This document shows, in pieces, positions 1-11,494 of a stretch of 64,000 bases of DNA (its first letter is position 1; the number at the start of each line of letters is the position of its first letter). The DNA lies in NCBI RefSeq assembly GCF_033807575.1, contig NC_084704.1, positions 29,613,968 to 29,677,967 of the forward strand, given 5' to 3'. Source of the DNA: Cydia pomonella. Lineage: Eukaryota; Arthropoda; Insecta; Lepidoptera; Tortricidae. The notes below the pieces were generated by a model. That model did not search any database, was not told the DNA's origin, and saw nothing but the letters and a program-made list of their open reading frames with translations. Position numbers and translations under genes: made by a program.

Positions 1-666
1 GCGATGCGACAAAATAAATTCTCCAATGCAGTCGTTCAGCAAAATATTACAGATTTATCTTTCTGAGTTTTCATATTAAACCAATCTTTCATTAGTTACC
101 TAAAAGTAAAGAATAAACGAATAAATTGATTTGTAAGAGCTATAATTACGCAATTTACACTTAATATTGTCCAGTTTCCTATTTCAAACTAAAGCACAAA
201 TTTAAATCTTATAATCGCTCTTGTGTTGCAGGTGTCCATGGGTGACGGCACTCGTGGTCGTGGCAGATACAGTGTATGACTAGACCATATAAAACTTGAT
301 GGGCGAGACAAGAAATCTTTTATGAAGAAAGCTATTTACGTTAGCCAAGGGGCTGATAGAAAGAATATTTAATAAATTAATTGGAATAATAAATATTTTC
401 CTCGTGATGGTGTGATAAAATAAATTCGTGTTGCGCTCTGTAGCAAAGTTTGTTTAACCCTCATGTCTTGAAGTCCCCGCAACTGTCAATACAATTTTAT
501 TTTAAAACCGCTGTCGCTTCTCTTGTGGTTCAATTTTGTAATTTTTCTTACGTTTGAGTATCCATATGCTACCATGAGGTGTTAAACAACAACTTTGCCT
601 TTTGTATTTCTAGGTAATACAACTGAATTATTGCTTCTTTTATCTCAAAAATGGCTTTGAAATGAC
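1..666. other. No gene recognised
   Basis: AT-rich sequence with stop codons in all frames and no repeat boundary that I could place. Confidence 0.4.
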
Positions 667-690
667 AAAGTGAGAAAGTGTCACGATATT

Positions 691-1147
691 ATACACCGTG
701 GGCTGGTAAAACCTGATAGTTTTAAAGTTGTATTCTTAATCGCATTTAGAGGCTAAAATATCATACAAATTTTCTGTAATCGGTCTTCTTTCAGAGATAA
801 TGGCAATTCTTGCGAAAATTTGTTTCTGCTATAACTTTGTGAAAAACGCCTTTTTCGCTGCGGCGCTGCCTTTATGTGACTTGGTTTAGTCATACCTTCT
901 GACAAACATTACTCAACTAAAAAGAACACTCGCAATTTTGATCTATAGATGAATTAAGAAAACTTTACATCTTCGTTGTAATGTTTTTTTTTTCGCCAAG
1001 ATGTAGAAAGAAATAACGTGCTGTGTGCAGAAAATGGCTTTTAAATCGGCTAAAAAAAACATTTTTTTTCCGAATTTTACTAAACATTTTTTGATCCTCA
1101 GGAATGCGTGGTTAAGATCTGTCGGATTTTACCAACCCACGGTGTAT
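691..1147. repeat. Terminal-inverted-repeat element, ATACACCGTGG family, copy 1
   Basis: Both ends carry ATACACCGTGGG followed by a similar GGTAAAA stretch in inverted orientation. The similarity continues outward on both sides (AAAGTG..GTGTC at about 667-682 and its inverse at about 1162-1185), so the true ends may lie further out. There is no transposase ORF, so this is a non-autonomous DNA transposon or MITE. Related copies lie at 9147, 25632 and 52970. Confidence 0.6.
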
Positions 1148-1257
1148 ATAATATGATATTACGACACTTTCACATTTTATCACGCCAAATTCACTGTGCC
1201 ACGGTACTGTCAGCGAGAATTCAGTAATTAATCCTGTTAAATATAAGCGTCACTGAA

Positions 1258-1390
1258 ACTCCTAAGCACGCCTCCAACTCCAGAAGTGATACATGCGCGT
1301 TGCCGACCCTTTAAAAACCTGTACACTTCTTTTTTCAAGAACCCCTACTGTAGACCTTCAGAAAAACCTCGGCAGGGAGCTCATACTAAA
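1258..1390 (+). repeat. Fragment of dispersed repeat (GCGCGTTGCCGACCC family)
   Basis: Contains GCCTCCAACTCCAGAAG followed by TACATGCGCGTTGCCGACCC, matching the repeats at 6061 (same strand) and 36010 (opposite strand). The 3' part continues past the shared block. No coding capacity. Confidence 0.55.
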
Positions 1391-1726
1391 GCCGGAGCGC
1401 CCGCGGGAGGAAATTCCTCTTAAGCCGCACATTGCGCGACCATTGTTGCCACTAAAAATGTAATCTACTGTGGTTTCGTAGTATCCTAACACAAATATAG
1501 AGGATACAGAGTAAGCTATTCCATTCGAAACATTTTCTCAGTCAAAATTTGGAAAAAGAGAAAGAGGAAAGGGAGAGGAAATTCCATACGACCACTCCGT
1601 TCAGTATTAGAATCATCATAGAAATATTATGTTGTCACATTTTTATGCTATGTGTACATGATTGTACGATAATGGTTAGCATACCTACATCGATCTTATT
1701 CTAACACATAAGTGCGTCCTGTAATT

Positions 1727-1960
1727 TAGTAGTAGTAGTAGTAAAACTTTTTATTGTACAAAAATGAACACAAAACAGGAAAAAAACACTCATCATTAAT
1801 ACAAAGGCGAACTAGTTTTCCAGTTTTTTCACTATTATTAGTTACCTGATAAATTCATTAAATAAACAGTTCTTTCCTTTTTTCGTAGTTTTCCGAGAAC
1901 AGCTATAAGCTCGAAAGGGCAAGAACGATAGAGAGCCAAATATACGATTTTCAAATTAAG
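1727..1960 (-). repeat. 3' end of a non-LTR retrotransposon (truncated)
   Basis: On the minus strand this reads as an AATAAA signal just upstream of a short (TAC)n tail at 1727-1741. That is the usual 3' end of a lepidopteran LINE with a simple-repeat tail. No coding remnant is visible and the 5' limit is a guess. Confidence 0.35.
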
Positions 1961-2203
1961 ATTTTCAAGGTAGGCAAAATGAATTTATCAGGAAACATTA
2001 AACAAAAACAATAAGAGCAACGCCAAGATACAGAGGAACTACCGCGAAACACAGAAACTATCGGGGTTGTTTATCCGCGGGTGTAATAAACTCCTTATAT
2101 TGTAGTGGTTATATCCTCTTTGCTTAGATCTACTAATATCTGTGGCCAAAGACATTTCTGTAAAGATTTGACGTACGGTTTGCAGTTGCGGTCGTATGTA
2201 CAC

Positions 2204-2458
2204 GAAACACTAAAAATACCATGCTACGTGCAGTCGGTCTTGTCATCATTTTACTATGGAATTTGACAATAACACTGACGTATTCAGGCCGCTGCAGTAA
2301 TGTCGGAGCAGTAGTGCAGCTGCGGTCGGAAATACGTTAAAATTACCATATTACGTGCAGTCGGTACCGTCATTAATTTTACTATGGAAATTGACAATAA
2401 CACCGACACGATCAGGCCGCTGCAGTAATGTCGGAGCAGTAGTGCAGCTGCGGTCAGA
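2204..2458 (+). repeat. Imperfect tandem duplication, about 128-bp period
   Basis: Two adjacent copies share TACGTGCAGTCGGT, TTTTACTATGGAA, TTGACAATAACAC and CAGGCCGCTGCAGTAATG. The last motif starts at 2285 and 2413, which gives a 128-bp period. Copies differ at scattered positions. GCAGTAATG motifs recur at 2700-2960. Confidence 0.8.
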
Positions 2459-2689
2459 AATGGACTGTCACCTAAAAACAGATTTCATACAAATTTTTAA
2501 ATGCTCCTAATTCTTATAATAATCAAAAATTCTATAAATGTCAAACGTAAGGGCATAGCTGTGGTTAACATACTCGTATAACAAATTGTTTACATATTTT
2601 CAATAATCATCAGGACTACGTTTGTATGAAAAGGCGATTTCGCGCGAGTCCTCCACTGTCGTCTTAATTGTCAATTGCCTAGAAAAAAG

Positions 2690-2960
2690 TGACGAATTGA
2701 ACGTTCGAATCTTGACAGTAATGCGACAGCAAATGTCAGTCATTTTAAACCTTTAAGGTGACGTTCGTATAGCAACTGCAGCGGCATTACTTTTGCGGCG
2801 TCGTTGTTGCCAACGCCGTATGTCAATTTCTTTGATATAATGAGTGACCGAATGAATGTCATAATCGCGGCAGTAATGCGGAGGTGAACGTCACTGTTTG
2901 GTCGTCGGTGAACAGTAATGTCAGTAATGCAGCTCAAGTTGCCGTCCGAACGTTACCTTT
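2690..2960. repeat. GCAGTAATG-rich dispersed repeat
   Basis: Several copies of GCAGTAATG or its complement alternate with ACGTTC blocks in both orientations, suggesting a decayed foldback element. Similar GCGGCAGTAAT motifs occur at 25370-25535. Confidence 0.4.
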
Positions 2961-3639
2961 ATAACGCCAGTCGTTCGAATTCGGAAACTCTATACACTTC
3001 AAAGGGAATCCAGTGGGCTTTGCATGATCCGTTTATGAATACGAGGTGAGCCCTGTAACAAAAAAAATACACTGGATTTATTACTAAGTAGATTTCTAAG
3101 CGATAGTCAGTGTTCAATAGGTTAATTTGAAAAATAATAATATTTTACATTTTTATAATAAAAACGGGTAACTTCAAAACACTAAAAAAGGCCCTTCTGC
3201 TCTTGGGCGTTGTCCTCGTGAGATAACTATTACAGAAAACACTACAGAAAACCTGTAATAGATACCATCTATTCTACGCTAAGTCTGAAAACAAAGTGGA
3301 TTCTAAATATTCTTCCACTTTTACTCGTATCCAAATTACTGATATTAATATCACAAACAATACTTTACTTATTTGTTAGAATTTATGCTGTGATTTTGAC
3401 CAAATTTAGAGAAATTATGTCCCATGAACTGTATATTCCGGGTAAAGGCAGTTCGTGGATGAGTAAGTAATATTTGTATGGTTCAATAAATCCAAATCCT
3501 CAAATTGATCCACGAGGGCAAACAAATCTACAATGCTTTATTTTAACAATTCCAGCCAATGACGAATTTGACAACATGAATTGAGTACCATCCAAAATTG
3601 CTGTGGGACCACCCATGCATCTACAACAGTGGTCACCAA

Positions 3640-4110
3640 TTAATTTCTTCAGGGGTCCGGTTTTTAAAATAAAATGACCATAGCGGGCCGTTTCTTCTTG
3701 AGTTAATAACTAAAAAAAAATTGGTCGGCAGTCTGGATATGGACCGCGGTCCGCCATTTGATGCAAGGCTCGGAACCGGTTTATAAAATATCGGTAAAAC
3801 CGGTTTATTTCGGTTTTCCTTGCGAACGTTTTAAGAACTTTATTGTAATCTAAAAAAAACGGTTTATTCGACGAGCGACAAAACGGCCGGCCGGCCTGTA
3901 GGTGTGCCACGTAAACCAGACACCGACATAGGAAGAAACCGGTTTTTATCGCTCTAAACCGGTTAATTTGACAAGAACTGTTCTCGTAAACCCGGTTTAA
4001 AAATAACGGTTTTTCGAGCGAAACTGAAATTAAAAGGTTTTGCGCCAAGTACATGATAACGGTCTGGAAATTTAACCGATTTCTGAGCCGTGGACCCTTG
4101 ATCTACACAT
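3640..4110. repeat. Repeat rich in ACCGGTTT motifs
   Basis: ACCGGTTT or close variants (CGGTTTA, ACCGGTTAA, CCCGGTTTA, ACGGTTTTT) occur about eight times between 3775 and 4015. The block begins near GGGGTCCGGTTTTTAAAATA. It looks like a decayed DNA transposon. A short minus-strand ORF here is not protein-like. Confidence 0.45.
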
Positions 4111-4880
4111 CAATATTCAGACATTATTCCACCTTATTAGTTCGAACTTTTATCTGCATGATTTGATATGAAAAATTAATAACTACACATGGTGGAGCTC
4201 AAGGCTAATTCAACTTATTTTTGTTAGGCAACAAAAATAAATTGTCGATCATTAAAACTGAGGAACTGTTGTTTTTTTTTGTGGATATAGAAAGTTTTGC
4301 TGCGTACCAAAATTTTAATTTATAGGTAATAAATCTAGTAACTACACTGCTAGATAAGAGTGTTATGTCTACATTTAAATTTTACAGCATATTTCGTCAC
4401 TTTGTCTACGTAAGATTCGTTTTAGCATTCAACGCACGTTATGATATCGTTCTAAAAATTCCAGAAGTATTTTCGACCAGAAATGCCAGTGGGTAAAGAT
4501 ATTTATTCAAAATCTTTCTAAGAAAATGGCGGATAAGATATGTTGGAATCTGCAGCCGTATCTCATGTATTGCTGAATCTTGAAATATCTCAAGACTTGT
4601 TATACGATTGGATGATCCGTTGCATATTCGATAGGACCTCATATTCGTAAAGTTACAGTCGATTAAATTGGATAAATTTGATTATTTATTAGAATCAGCA
4701 TCAAAAGTAGCTGATCAGACTACACTTCAAAATTAAGTACCTATCTACCTACTCGTATCTACCATTCATCATGATCCACCTTTAGTAGCCACAAAGTAAC
4801 CACATTTCCCGATAAAGCTTCCTTAAACTAACACGAAGCACTAGTTCAAATCGCAATTAATTAGTTCCATAATTAATTAG

Positions 4881-5447
4881 ACCGCGGGCCAGGAACATAT
4901 CGTCAGTCATCGCCTCCCGGCTGATACTTTGTCAGATGATAGTGTAGATGCTGTTTTAAACTAGAAAAACCGTCAGCCGGTTCTATCGCGGTGGAATGAC
5001 CGTCAGCTGTAAAATTAACATGTAAAAAATATGCTCCTTACCACTTTATTTGCGGCAAAGTATGCGTAATGTGTAAATTGCGTAATCCGTTGATGGCTTT
5101 TCAGGCGTTTACGCCTGATGAAATGCTACATGCAAATTTTCATGATTTGTTCTTGCTATCTTATTTTTTACATGTTCATGCGACCAGCTGATGCTCTTAC
5201 CACCGCGATATAACCGGCTGACGATTTTTTAAATTAACAACAGCATCTGAATTATATTTGACAAAGTATCAAACTGGAGGCGATGACAATTTTTTTTGTT
5301 TTACGTGTTTCGGTGGCTGCCATTCCTCAACCCACCAACGGAGTGGCAGCTGACGTCCACGAGGGTTCATCACACCTAGCCGTTAACCACTACACGAGTT
5401 TTGAGCCGGGAGGCGATTGGTCATGGAAATTGTTCCTGGCTAGAGGT
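4881..5447. repeat. Foldback element with long inverted arms, copy 1
   Basis: The left arm (ACCGCGGGCCAGGAACAT... through CGTCAGCCGG and ATCGCGGTGG to ACATGTAAAAA) is mirrored by a right arm in inverse order: ACATGTTCATG, CACCGCGATATAACCGG, GGAGGCGATGAC, TTCCTGGC. Arms are about 150 bp with indels. The interior has no transposase. Same family at 38001, 39855, 50381 and 61310. Confidence 0.75.
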
Positions 5448-6060
5448 TTAAATTACCAATTAAAAAAAAAAACCGATTTACTTATCAACATTCATGGTCA
5501 CCCTACTAGTCACTAGTTACGTGACTTCGAATCTTATCAAAAGAGTACACAGATTATTAACACTTATTGTCAAACATGATCATGATGTGAGTTTTAGATA
5601 CCTACATTGTACATTAAATGCAAACACACTTATTATTTCTCAATCATTTCATAATGTTAATATCAGACATACTTAAATAAATGTTCAAATCGCCTTCTAA
5701 CCTTGAAAACAACTCTGCCAACGGGCAGGCGCGGCCTGTGGTTGCCTGAAGTCTCATAGATTTTAACCATTCGACGAATTAAGCTGTGGTTTGGCATAAG
5801 TGACTCGGGATAACTTTCTTGCAATGCTTCTCGTGTTTGAACTGTAGGTACTATTTGTTTGAACGAAAAATCTTAAGTTGTAACGTTGAATTGCGGTATT
5901 TGCGGTGTATAGCTCTCATTTCAAACGCGATTTTTTATGAAATTTTCAATTTAATTTCGTAACGTAGTGGTAATCTTATGACACCTATCATTGTCCATGT
6001 AATTTGTTTAACGTTACGAACTAGCAAATACAAAAAAATTGTGTTAAAACATTTTTTTGT
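5448..6060. other. No gene recognised
   Basis: Two short plus-strand ORFs (77 and 60 codons) near the left edge show no recognisable motif. Their composition is that of the surrounding AT-rich DNA. Confidence 0.35.
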
Positions 6061-6180
6061 GTACTACGTCAGTGGCAAACTAGCATACGGCCCGCCTGAT
6101 GTTAAGCAGTCTCCGTAGCCTATGTATGCCTGCAACTCCAGAGGAGTTACATGCGCGTTGCCGACCCTAGTCGTGGAATG
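6061..6180 (+). repeat. Dispersed repeat (CATACGGCCCGCCTGATG family), copy
   Basis: Starts near TACTACGTCAGTGGCAAACT and contains GCATACGGCCCGCCTGATG, CAGTCTCCGTAGCC and ATGCGCGTTGCCGACCC. The same string occurs inverted at 36206-36325 and as a fragment at 1258. Confidence 0.75.
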
Positions 6181-6344
6181 TATTGGCCCCATACATTCGA
6201 CGACTCTTCTCTTGCCGCTCAGACTCTAATATACTATGAATCCAAATCCTTCTTGGGCATGGTCACTACCTACCCATTGGGCCAGACCGGCCATAAAATC
6301 TTAGAAATGTTTCAAAAATAATATCGACACATTTTTATTATGAT

Positions 6345-6720
6345 CCGATTCGCCCTGTGGTCTGAGGGCCTACCGCGAACCACGTTCGACGTATTGCCTC
6401 TCTGTCGCACTTTTAAATTCGTACGTAAGTGTGACAAGGAGGCAACACGTCGAACGTGGTTCGCGGTAGGCCCTCTGGGCAGCTACCGGGAAAATCAAAA
6501 TTCGTCAATTGCGGGCATTTTTCTCTGTCACTCTAATTACGTCTTACTAAGAGTAAAAGAGAAAGATCCCCGCAATTTGCGAATTTCTGTTTTCGCGGTA
6601 GGCCCCCTGAGCCTACCGCGAACCACGTTCGACGTGTTGCTTCCCTGTCATACTAACGTATGGATTTACAAGTGCGACAGATAGGCAAAACGTCGTGGTT
6701 CGCGGTAGACCCTCTGATTC
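6345..6720. repeat. Composite foldback MITE
   Basis: Two separate hairpins, about 6367-6475 and 6608-6713, have arms with GGCCTACCGCGAACCACG and its complement. They flank a middle block whose ends (AAAATTCGTCAATTGCGGG and CCCGCAATTTGCGAATTT) are also inverted repeats. No transposase. The hairpin interior (CTGTCGCACTTTTAAATT) resembles that of the MITE at 60620. Confidence 0.75.
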
Positions 6721-7414
6721 GCCTCGGTCTACCCCATACCGGTTTAAGGCATTACAACGGTCAGAAGTTCGTTTTGTGTCATTACGGCATAATTTATTAG
6801 GTAAAAGGTCAATGACAGGTTCTTATTTAATAACAAGACAATACTCGTACGAGTCAAGGCACGCGTCTTCGTGAACAGTTCTTGAATGACACGATCTATA
6901 TGGAGAAGCGGTGGTCCAACTATCGTCTTAATTATTCATTGTGAAAATTCAAACAATTTTTGTTCACTAAATTGCACTCATGACGTTAGATATTCAAAAT
7001 GGGAACGATTGTTTGACATACCATTAATGGTGAGGTACAATGGTGCTTTTCTACATCTAGTTCACTCAATGGTCTGTGGCACCCAACTAGCAGAACCTTG
7101 AAGGTGTAGCCGTTGATTTGCAATTTCCTTGAACTAACGGAGGAAATAGTTTGTTTTCTTACCAGAATTTCATCGAAGCTTAAATATATTTATTTACTGA
7201 CTCAATTGACGAGTTTTGGCAGAAGCAACTGTTTATTTTCGACATAGTAACATTTATAAACAAATGGTATTAAGTGTTGTTGTGTAAAAATTGCAATATT
7301 TGAGCTGCAGCAACGAAGCATGACCCTAAGGTTACCGCGAATTAAACTTTTAAGGCAAACGAACGGCTTAGAAACGAACCGGCGCGGCGTACCGGCCCGA
7401 TGCGAACTTTAACA
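6721..7414. other. No gene recognised
   Basis: A 71-codon plus-strand ORF at 6886 has no identifiable domain. No repeat boundaries found. Confidence 0.35.
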
Positions 7415-7557
7415 TACGTCAAATATTAGGTCTAAATACGATATGGATCGGATATGTCAGTGTGAAAAGTAACGTTTTTGTTTGAGGAAACGTCACTTTC
7501 GACACTGACATGTCCGTGTCCGTATCGTATCTGTATCTAGACCTAATATTTGACGTA
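7415..7557. repeat. Palindromic MITE, 143 bp
   Basis: Begins TACGTCAAATATTAGGTCTA and ends with its exact inverse, TAGACCTAATATTTGACGTA. The arms continue inward through ATACGATA..GGA..GGACATGTCAGTGT-like blocks to a central loop near GTTTTTGTTTGAGG. The whole unit can form one hairpin. Confidence 0.85.
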
Positions 7558-8399
7558 CCTATCTTAAAGTACGAATTGCGTGGTGCGACGGTTGTAATGT
7601 TGTCAATTAAGTGTATGTAAGGTTACCTATCGGTACGCCACTGGCCGTCGGTGCGTGCCCATCACGTAATGTGTAAGGTAAATACGTGTATACTTACATA
7701 GTATTTAGATACGTCATGCAGTGTATCACATCGCATCTTAGTGTTTATTTAATGTTTGTTTACAAATGACGCAGAATCAAAAACATTCTTTCGGTTTTTG
7801 TCATCCTGCGTTAAAAGAATAATTATTGCTGCTTGAATATTGTTAGCAACTCTTTGATGTATTCCTTTCTTAGAAACTTTTGTTTTGCAGATAGCACCTG
7901 CAAGAACTTCAACTTTTTAATGATCTACCTCGCATCTTCAAATTCAAAGGTTTTTGTGAAAGCATGCATTTTTACTTTTTAATTATTTTACGAGAATAAA
8001 ATTGGAATTATTGTATGCCAGGGATAATGGCTTTGGAAATTCGATACTCACGTATTAACTGAAGTTAGTAAGTCTTAAATTTTTTTATTAATCGCGGACA
8101 AAACCATTTTTAAATTGTTAAATACATAGGTATAATAATTTGTCTTTACCATGTATTAATGTCATACCTACAAAGCACATAAAATGTCATTACCATAACA
8201 CTTTAACATTGTGAGGTCCATATTTTCACAGTTAAGTTTCACAGAAAGGGACCAAAGCGTATTTCAAGCATTTGATTATGGTCAAACAAATACCTAAAAT
8301 AAAGTTTTTTTTTCATTTTTACGTGAACCTGCCAATTTACATCAAATCAAATAACGACCTCGATACATTTTATTTTATATCCAATATTATTTCGGAAAT
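7558..8399. other. No gene recognised
   Basis: AT-rich interval without a supported ORF. A GTTTTTGTCATCCTGCG / GACGCAGAATCAAAAAC inverted pair near 7766-7811 suggests one more small hairpin. Confidence 0.35.
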
Positions 8400-8662
8400 T
8401 ATTAATTTCTTAAGATCCTTATTCGTTTTGAAAGACCTACTTATGACACCCCATACTATGGGGTTGAAGCGAAGTGCGTATCTGAGGTACCCGAAAATTT
8501 TTTTTTCTAGTTTTTATTTTACTACTTTATCAGAATGATTGAATTGAAATTGAGCCTTCTAGCACTAAAGATCACGGAGCAAAGCCGCGGACGGAAACAC
8601 CGACAGACATAGACATGGCGGAACTATAAAGGTTCCTCTAGTTGTCTACGGAACCCTAAAAG
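8400..8662 (+). repeat. GACA/hairpin element, diverged 5'-truncated copy
   Basis: Contains TTTTGAAAGACCTAC, CCCCATACTATGGGGTTGAAGCG, CTTCTAGCACTAA, CACGGAGCAAAGCC, an eroded GACA tract and the terminal GTCTACGGAACCCTAAAA. These occur in the same order as in the copies at 34834 and 39089. Confidence 0.65.
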
Positions 8663-8780
8663 CGTAAGATTTTTGGCGGTTATTCAATGAAGCAGTGGTC
8701 ATTTATTGAAGCATTATGAATTTAATGAAAAAATGCATTATGTATGGAAGAATGTGTTTATATTCCTTTTCGTCGGTTCG

Positions 8781-8990
8781 AACGTAATTAAATTAAATTA
8801 AATATCATTTATTTTCAGGCAATTGTGGCCCATATATGTATACATACCTTACAGACTAACATACATACAATAATAAAAATCTTAAAATATAAATATCATT
8901 TTGATGACGCAGTTTTCGGTTGCGCCACCTGTTCTGGCGCGGGATTCGGAATGAATGGTGTTGTTGTAATGTCGGAACTATTGAGATGAT
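8781..8990 (-). repeat. Probable LINE 3' end, (AATTA)n tail
   Basis: The plus strand shows AATTAAATTAAATTAAAT followed by ATCATTTATTTTC, which on the minus strand is a terminal pentamer tail after an A/T-rich 3' UTR. The tail resembles that of the nested insertion at 10893-11061. No coding sequence remains. Confidence 0.35.
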
Positions 8991-9146
8991 TTGGAAAAAA
9001 TAGGTATCTGTTATTTATTTTTAAGGCCCGAATGAAATAGGCCACATAATTTAATTTAATTTATAAAGCGCTACAGTTACGGCATTTACTTTTTAAATTT
9101 CAAAAATTTTCCGGTAACGACAACGATCCCACAATTGCAAAATTAT

Positions 9147-9402
9147 ACACCGTGGCTGGTAAAACCCAACAGATTTTTAACCACGCATTCATGAGGTCAT
9201 AAGTGAGATAATATGAGTTTTGGTCAAGTTTTTTGCGTTTTCCGCAAGTGAAACGTAAAAACATGCGAGTTTCCATTAAAATAATGTCTGTCAGTAGATA
9301 TGTCTAAACGTAGTCACATTGTGGCAGCGTCGCAACCAAAAGGTGTTTTTCACTTAGTTATTACAGAAACAAATTTTCATAATAATTGACATTATCTCTA
9401 AA
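9147..9402 (+). repeat. ATACACCGTGG family, copy 2
   Basis: Starts TACACCGTGGCTGGTAAAACCC, then AACCACGCATTCATGAGGTCATAA and a block with TAGTCACATTGTGGCAGC and GGTGTTTTTCACTTAGTTAT. The copy at 25632 has the same blocks. The right-hand inverted end is not evident. Confidence 0.6.
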
Positions 9403-9990
9403 ACAACACCGATTTCATAAAAGTTTGTATGACAGTTTTAGTAATCTTTAAAATCTTTAAAATTTCAATTGTTTTAGCATATTTCAATTTCCACGAGAGG
9501 AAGCAAGAACGCTGGTCTAATTGTACGTACCTACCTTGATTTTAGCGCCTTCTGAAATGGCGCCTCGGAACGATCTTCCCAAAGCCGTTGTAAAACATCC
9601 CAACCGTTTCCGTTAGACATTAACGGCGTTATTTCCGTTAAAAAGCGTCGTAAGTCGCATGAAAGTTGCGATAAGTTACGACCTTTCATTTGAACTGTGA
9701 ATTTGCATAGTAAATGGTAATAAAAGGTTAGTGTCGTGGCAAGGCTAGTTATTATCAAGCTAGAGCCTAGACCCAACCAGTATGAAGTGATCTCTAATTA
9801 AACGTAACTGTTAGGTTCGCCGGGTCACTACTGAGATGAGTGATGCGTTTGCTTGGTAGGCAAACGATGGGATTATGACTTAGTGCTAGTACTAGTTTGC
9901 CTGGACATTTATTTGGACTCGCTTGCCTTCACATCACTAATTAAAAATAACAGGGAAGCAGGGATTAGACAAGGAGGCCAATTTAAAAGT
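9403..9990. other. No gene recognised
   Basis: An 81-codon minus-strand ORF (9531-9776) and a 61-codon plus-strand ORF (9853-10038) have no recognisable features. Confidence 0.35.
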
Positions 9991-10230
9991 ACATTTGATA
10001 TCTATAATAGTACATTACGATACAAGTGTGAAAAATAGGAAATTCGCAATGAGTGGGGATACATTAAAATACGACCGAAGGGAGGATTTTAAATCGACAC
10101 GAGTTGCGAATTACATGTATCGTACAACGTTTTACAGTACACGGCCCTTTAAATTTTCGACAAAGTTATGTAATGTGCTAATTATCGCACTAGTGTGGTA
10201 AAGTAGCACCACATGTACTGTAAATGGTGT
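9990..10230 (+). repeat. Dispersed repeat (ACAACGTTTTACAGTACA family)
   Basis: Contains CGATACAAGTG, ACGACCGAAGGGAGG, ACACGAGTTGCGAATTAC, ACAACGTTTTACAGTACA, and GCACTAGTGTGGTAAAGTAGC. A shorter copy of opposite orientation lies at 40775-40920. Short ORFs inside are not genes. Confidence 0.65.
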
Positions 10231-10441
10231 AATTTCGTTATCATTCGCCTGTGCGTCACGCTCGGGCCAAAACATGTATGAAAAATTACGAGCAAAATGC
10301 ATGCGTAATATAATAACAGAATTAAATACATTGAGGTGTCCAATAATTTGTATTGTATTTTAAGAGGGAAGTATACCACGTGATCGTCCATACAAAAAGA
10401 GAAAACTTTTTCCACCTCTAAATATTTTCCCTTCTCTATGA

Positions 10442-11300
10442 TTTTTAGGGTTCCGTAGTCAACTAGCCCTTATAGTTTCGCCATGTCCGTCTGTCTGTCT
10501 GTCTGTCCGAGGCTTTGCTCCGTGGTCGTTAGTGCTAGAAAGCTAAAATTCGGCATGGATATATAAATCAATAAAGCCGACAAATTCGTAAAATAAAATC
10601 TAAAAATTTAATTTTTTTGAAGATACCTCCCCTACACGTAAAGTGGGGGTGAATTTTTTTTTGGCTTCTACCCTACAGGGTGCGATATCGTTGGAAAGGT
10701 CTTTCCAAACTAATAGGGGTCTTCAACAAACATTTCTTGATAAAGCGAATATATTCGGAGATAATTGCTCCGAAAGAAAAAAAATGTGTCCCCCCACTCT
10801 AACTTTTGAACCATAGGTCCAAAAAAAATGAAAAAAAATCGTGGAAGTAGAGCTTAAGAAAGACATTAAATGAAAACTATAGCGGACATGATGTATCAGA
10901 TGTGTCTGCGGTATTGCGAGGTGATGGACGAAAGTTGATTGTGATCTGTTTTTCCTAGTATGTAATCCTATCATATAATCTGAATTGTACAGTGCTTTGG
11001 TCTCGACTGTAATGCTGTGATCATGCTATATATATAAAATATTAAAATTAAATTAAATTAAATGATCAGTTTAGCTGGTTTTGAGTTATCGCAAAAAGTT
11101 TCCCCTTCATAGTAAAAAGACTTACTTTAATTAGGTACTGATTATGCAAATTTGCCTATTTGTTTAACTCGGGTGAAAGGTACTGTTTCATCCCTTGGTT
11201 AACAATTTACTATACTTTAAGCTCCAGTTTAGCTTATTGTGACGGAAGAGTAACTACGGAACCCTACACTGAGCGAGGCCCGACATGCTCTTGGCCGGTT
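10442..11300 (-). repeat. GACA/hairpin element, copy interrupted by a nested insertion
   Basis: Read on the minus strand it begins CCGGCCAAGAGCATGTCGGG (11300 downward) and ends with a short (GACA)n tract and CTACGGAACCCTAAAAAT (10442). It matches the plus-strand copies at 34834 and 39089 block by block, except for the insertion at 10893-11061. The overlapping small ORFs are spurious. Confidence 0.85.
10893..11061 (+). mobile_element. Nested 169-bp 5'-truncated retroposon, TSD ATGAT
   Basis: Absent from sister copies of the host repeat, which read ACATGATCAGTTTAGC uninterrupted. Here ATGAT is present on both sides (10888-10892 and 11062-11066). The insert ends in a TTAAA-type tail (AAATTAAATTAAATTAA), the signature of a non-LTR retrotransposon 3' end. 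No coding sequence remains. Confidence 0.8.
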
Positions 11301-11494
11301 TTTTAGTATGTTATTGACGCAATGAAATACTAGGTTTATAGGTTTAATTTTTTTTTTCAAAAATTTGCGATACAAAAAAGTAGCTCTTTTTAGTTTGATA
11401 TGCTACTTTATAAAATCGTACCACCCGGTTATGATATGACTCTTCATTCTCGTGCTACTACATATAATAGGCCTTTTCATCTGCGTGAGATGTT

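Noticed and set aside
3710..4054. 114-codon minus-strand ORF
   Set aside because: Lies across the ACCGGTTT repeat block. Its residues reflect repeat motifs rather than a protein.
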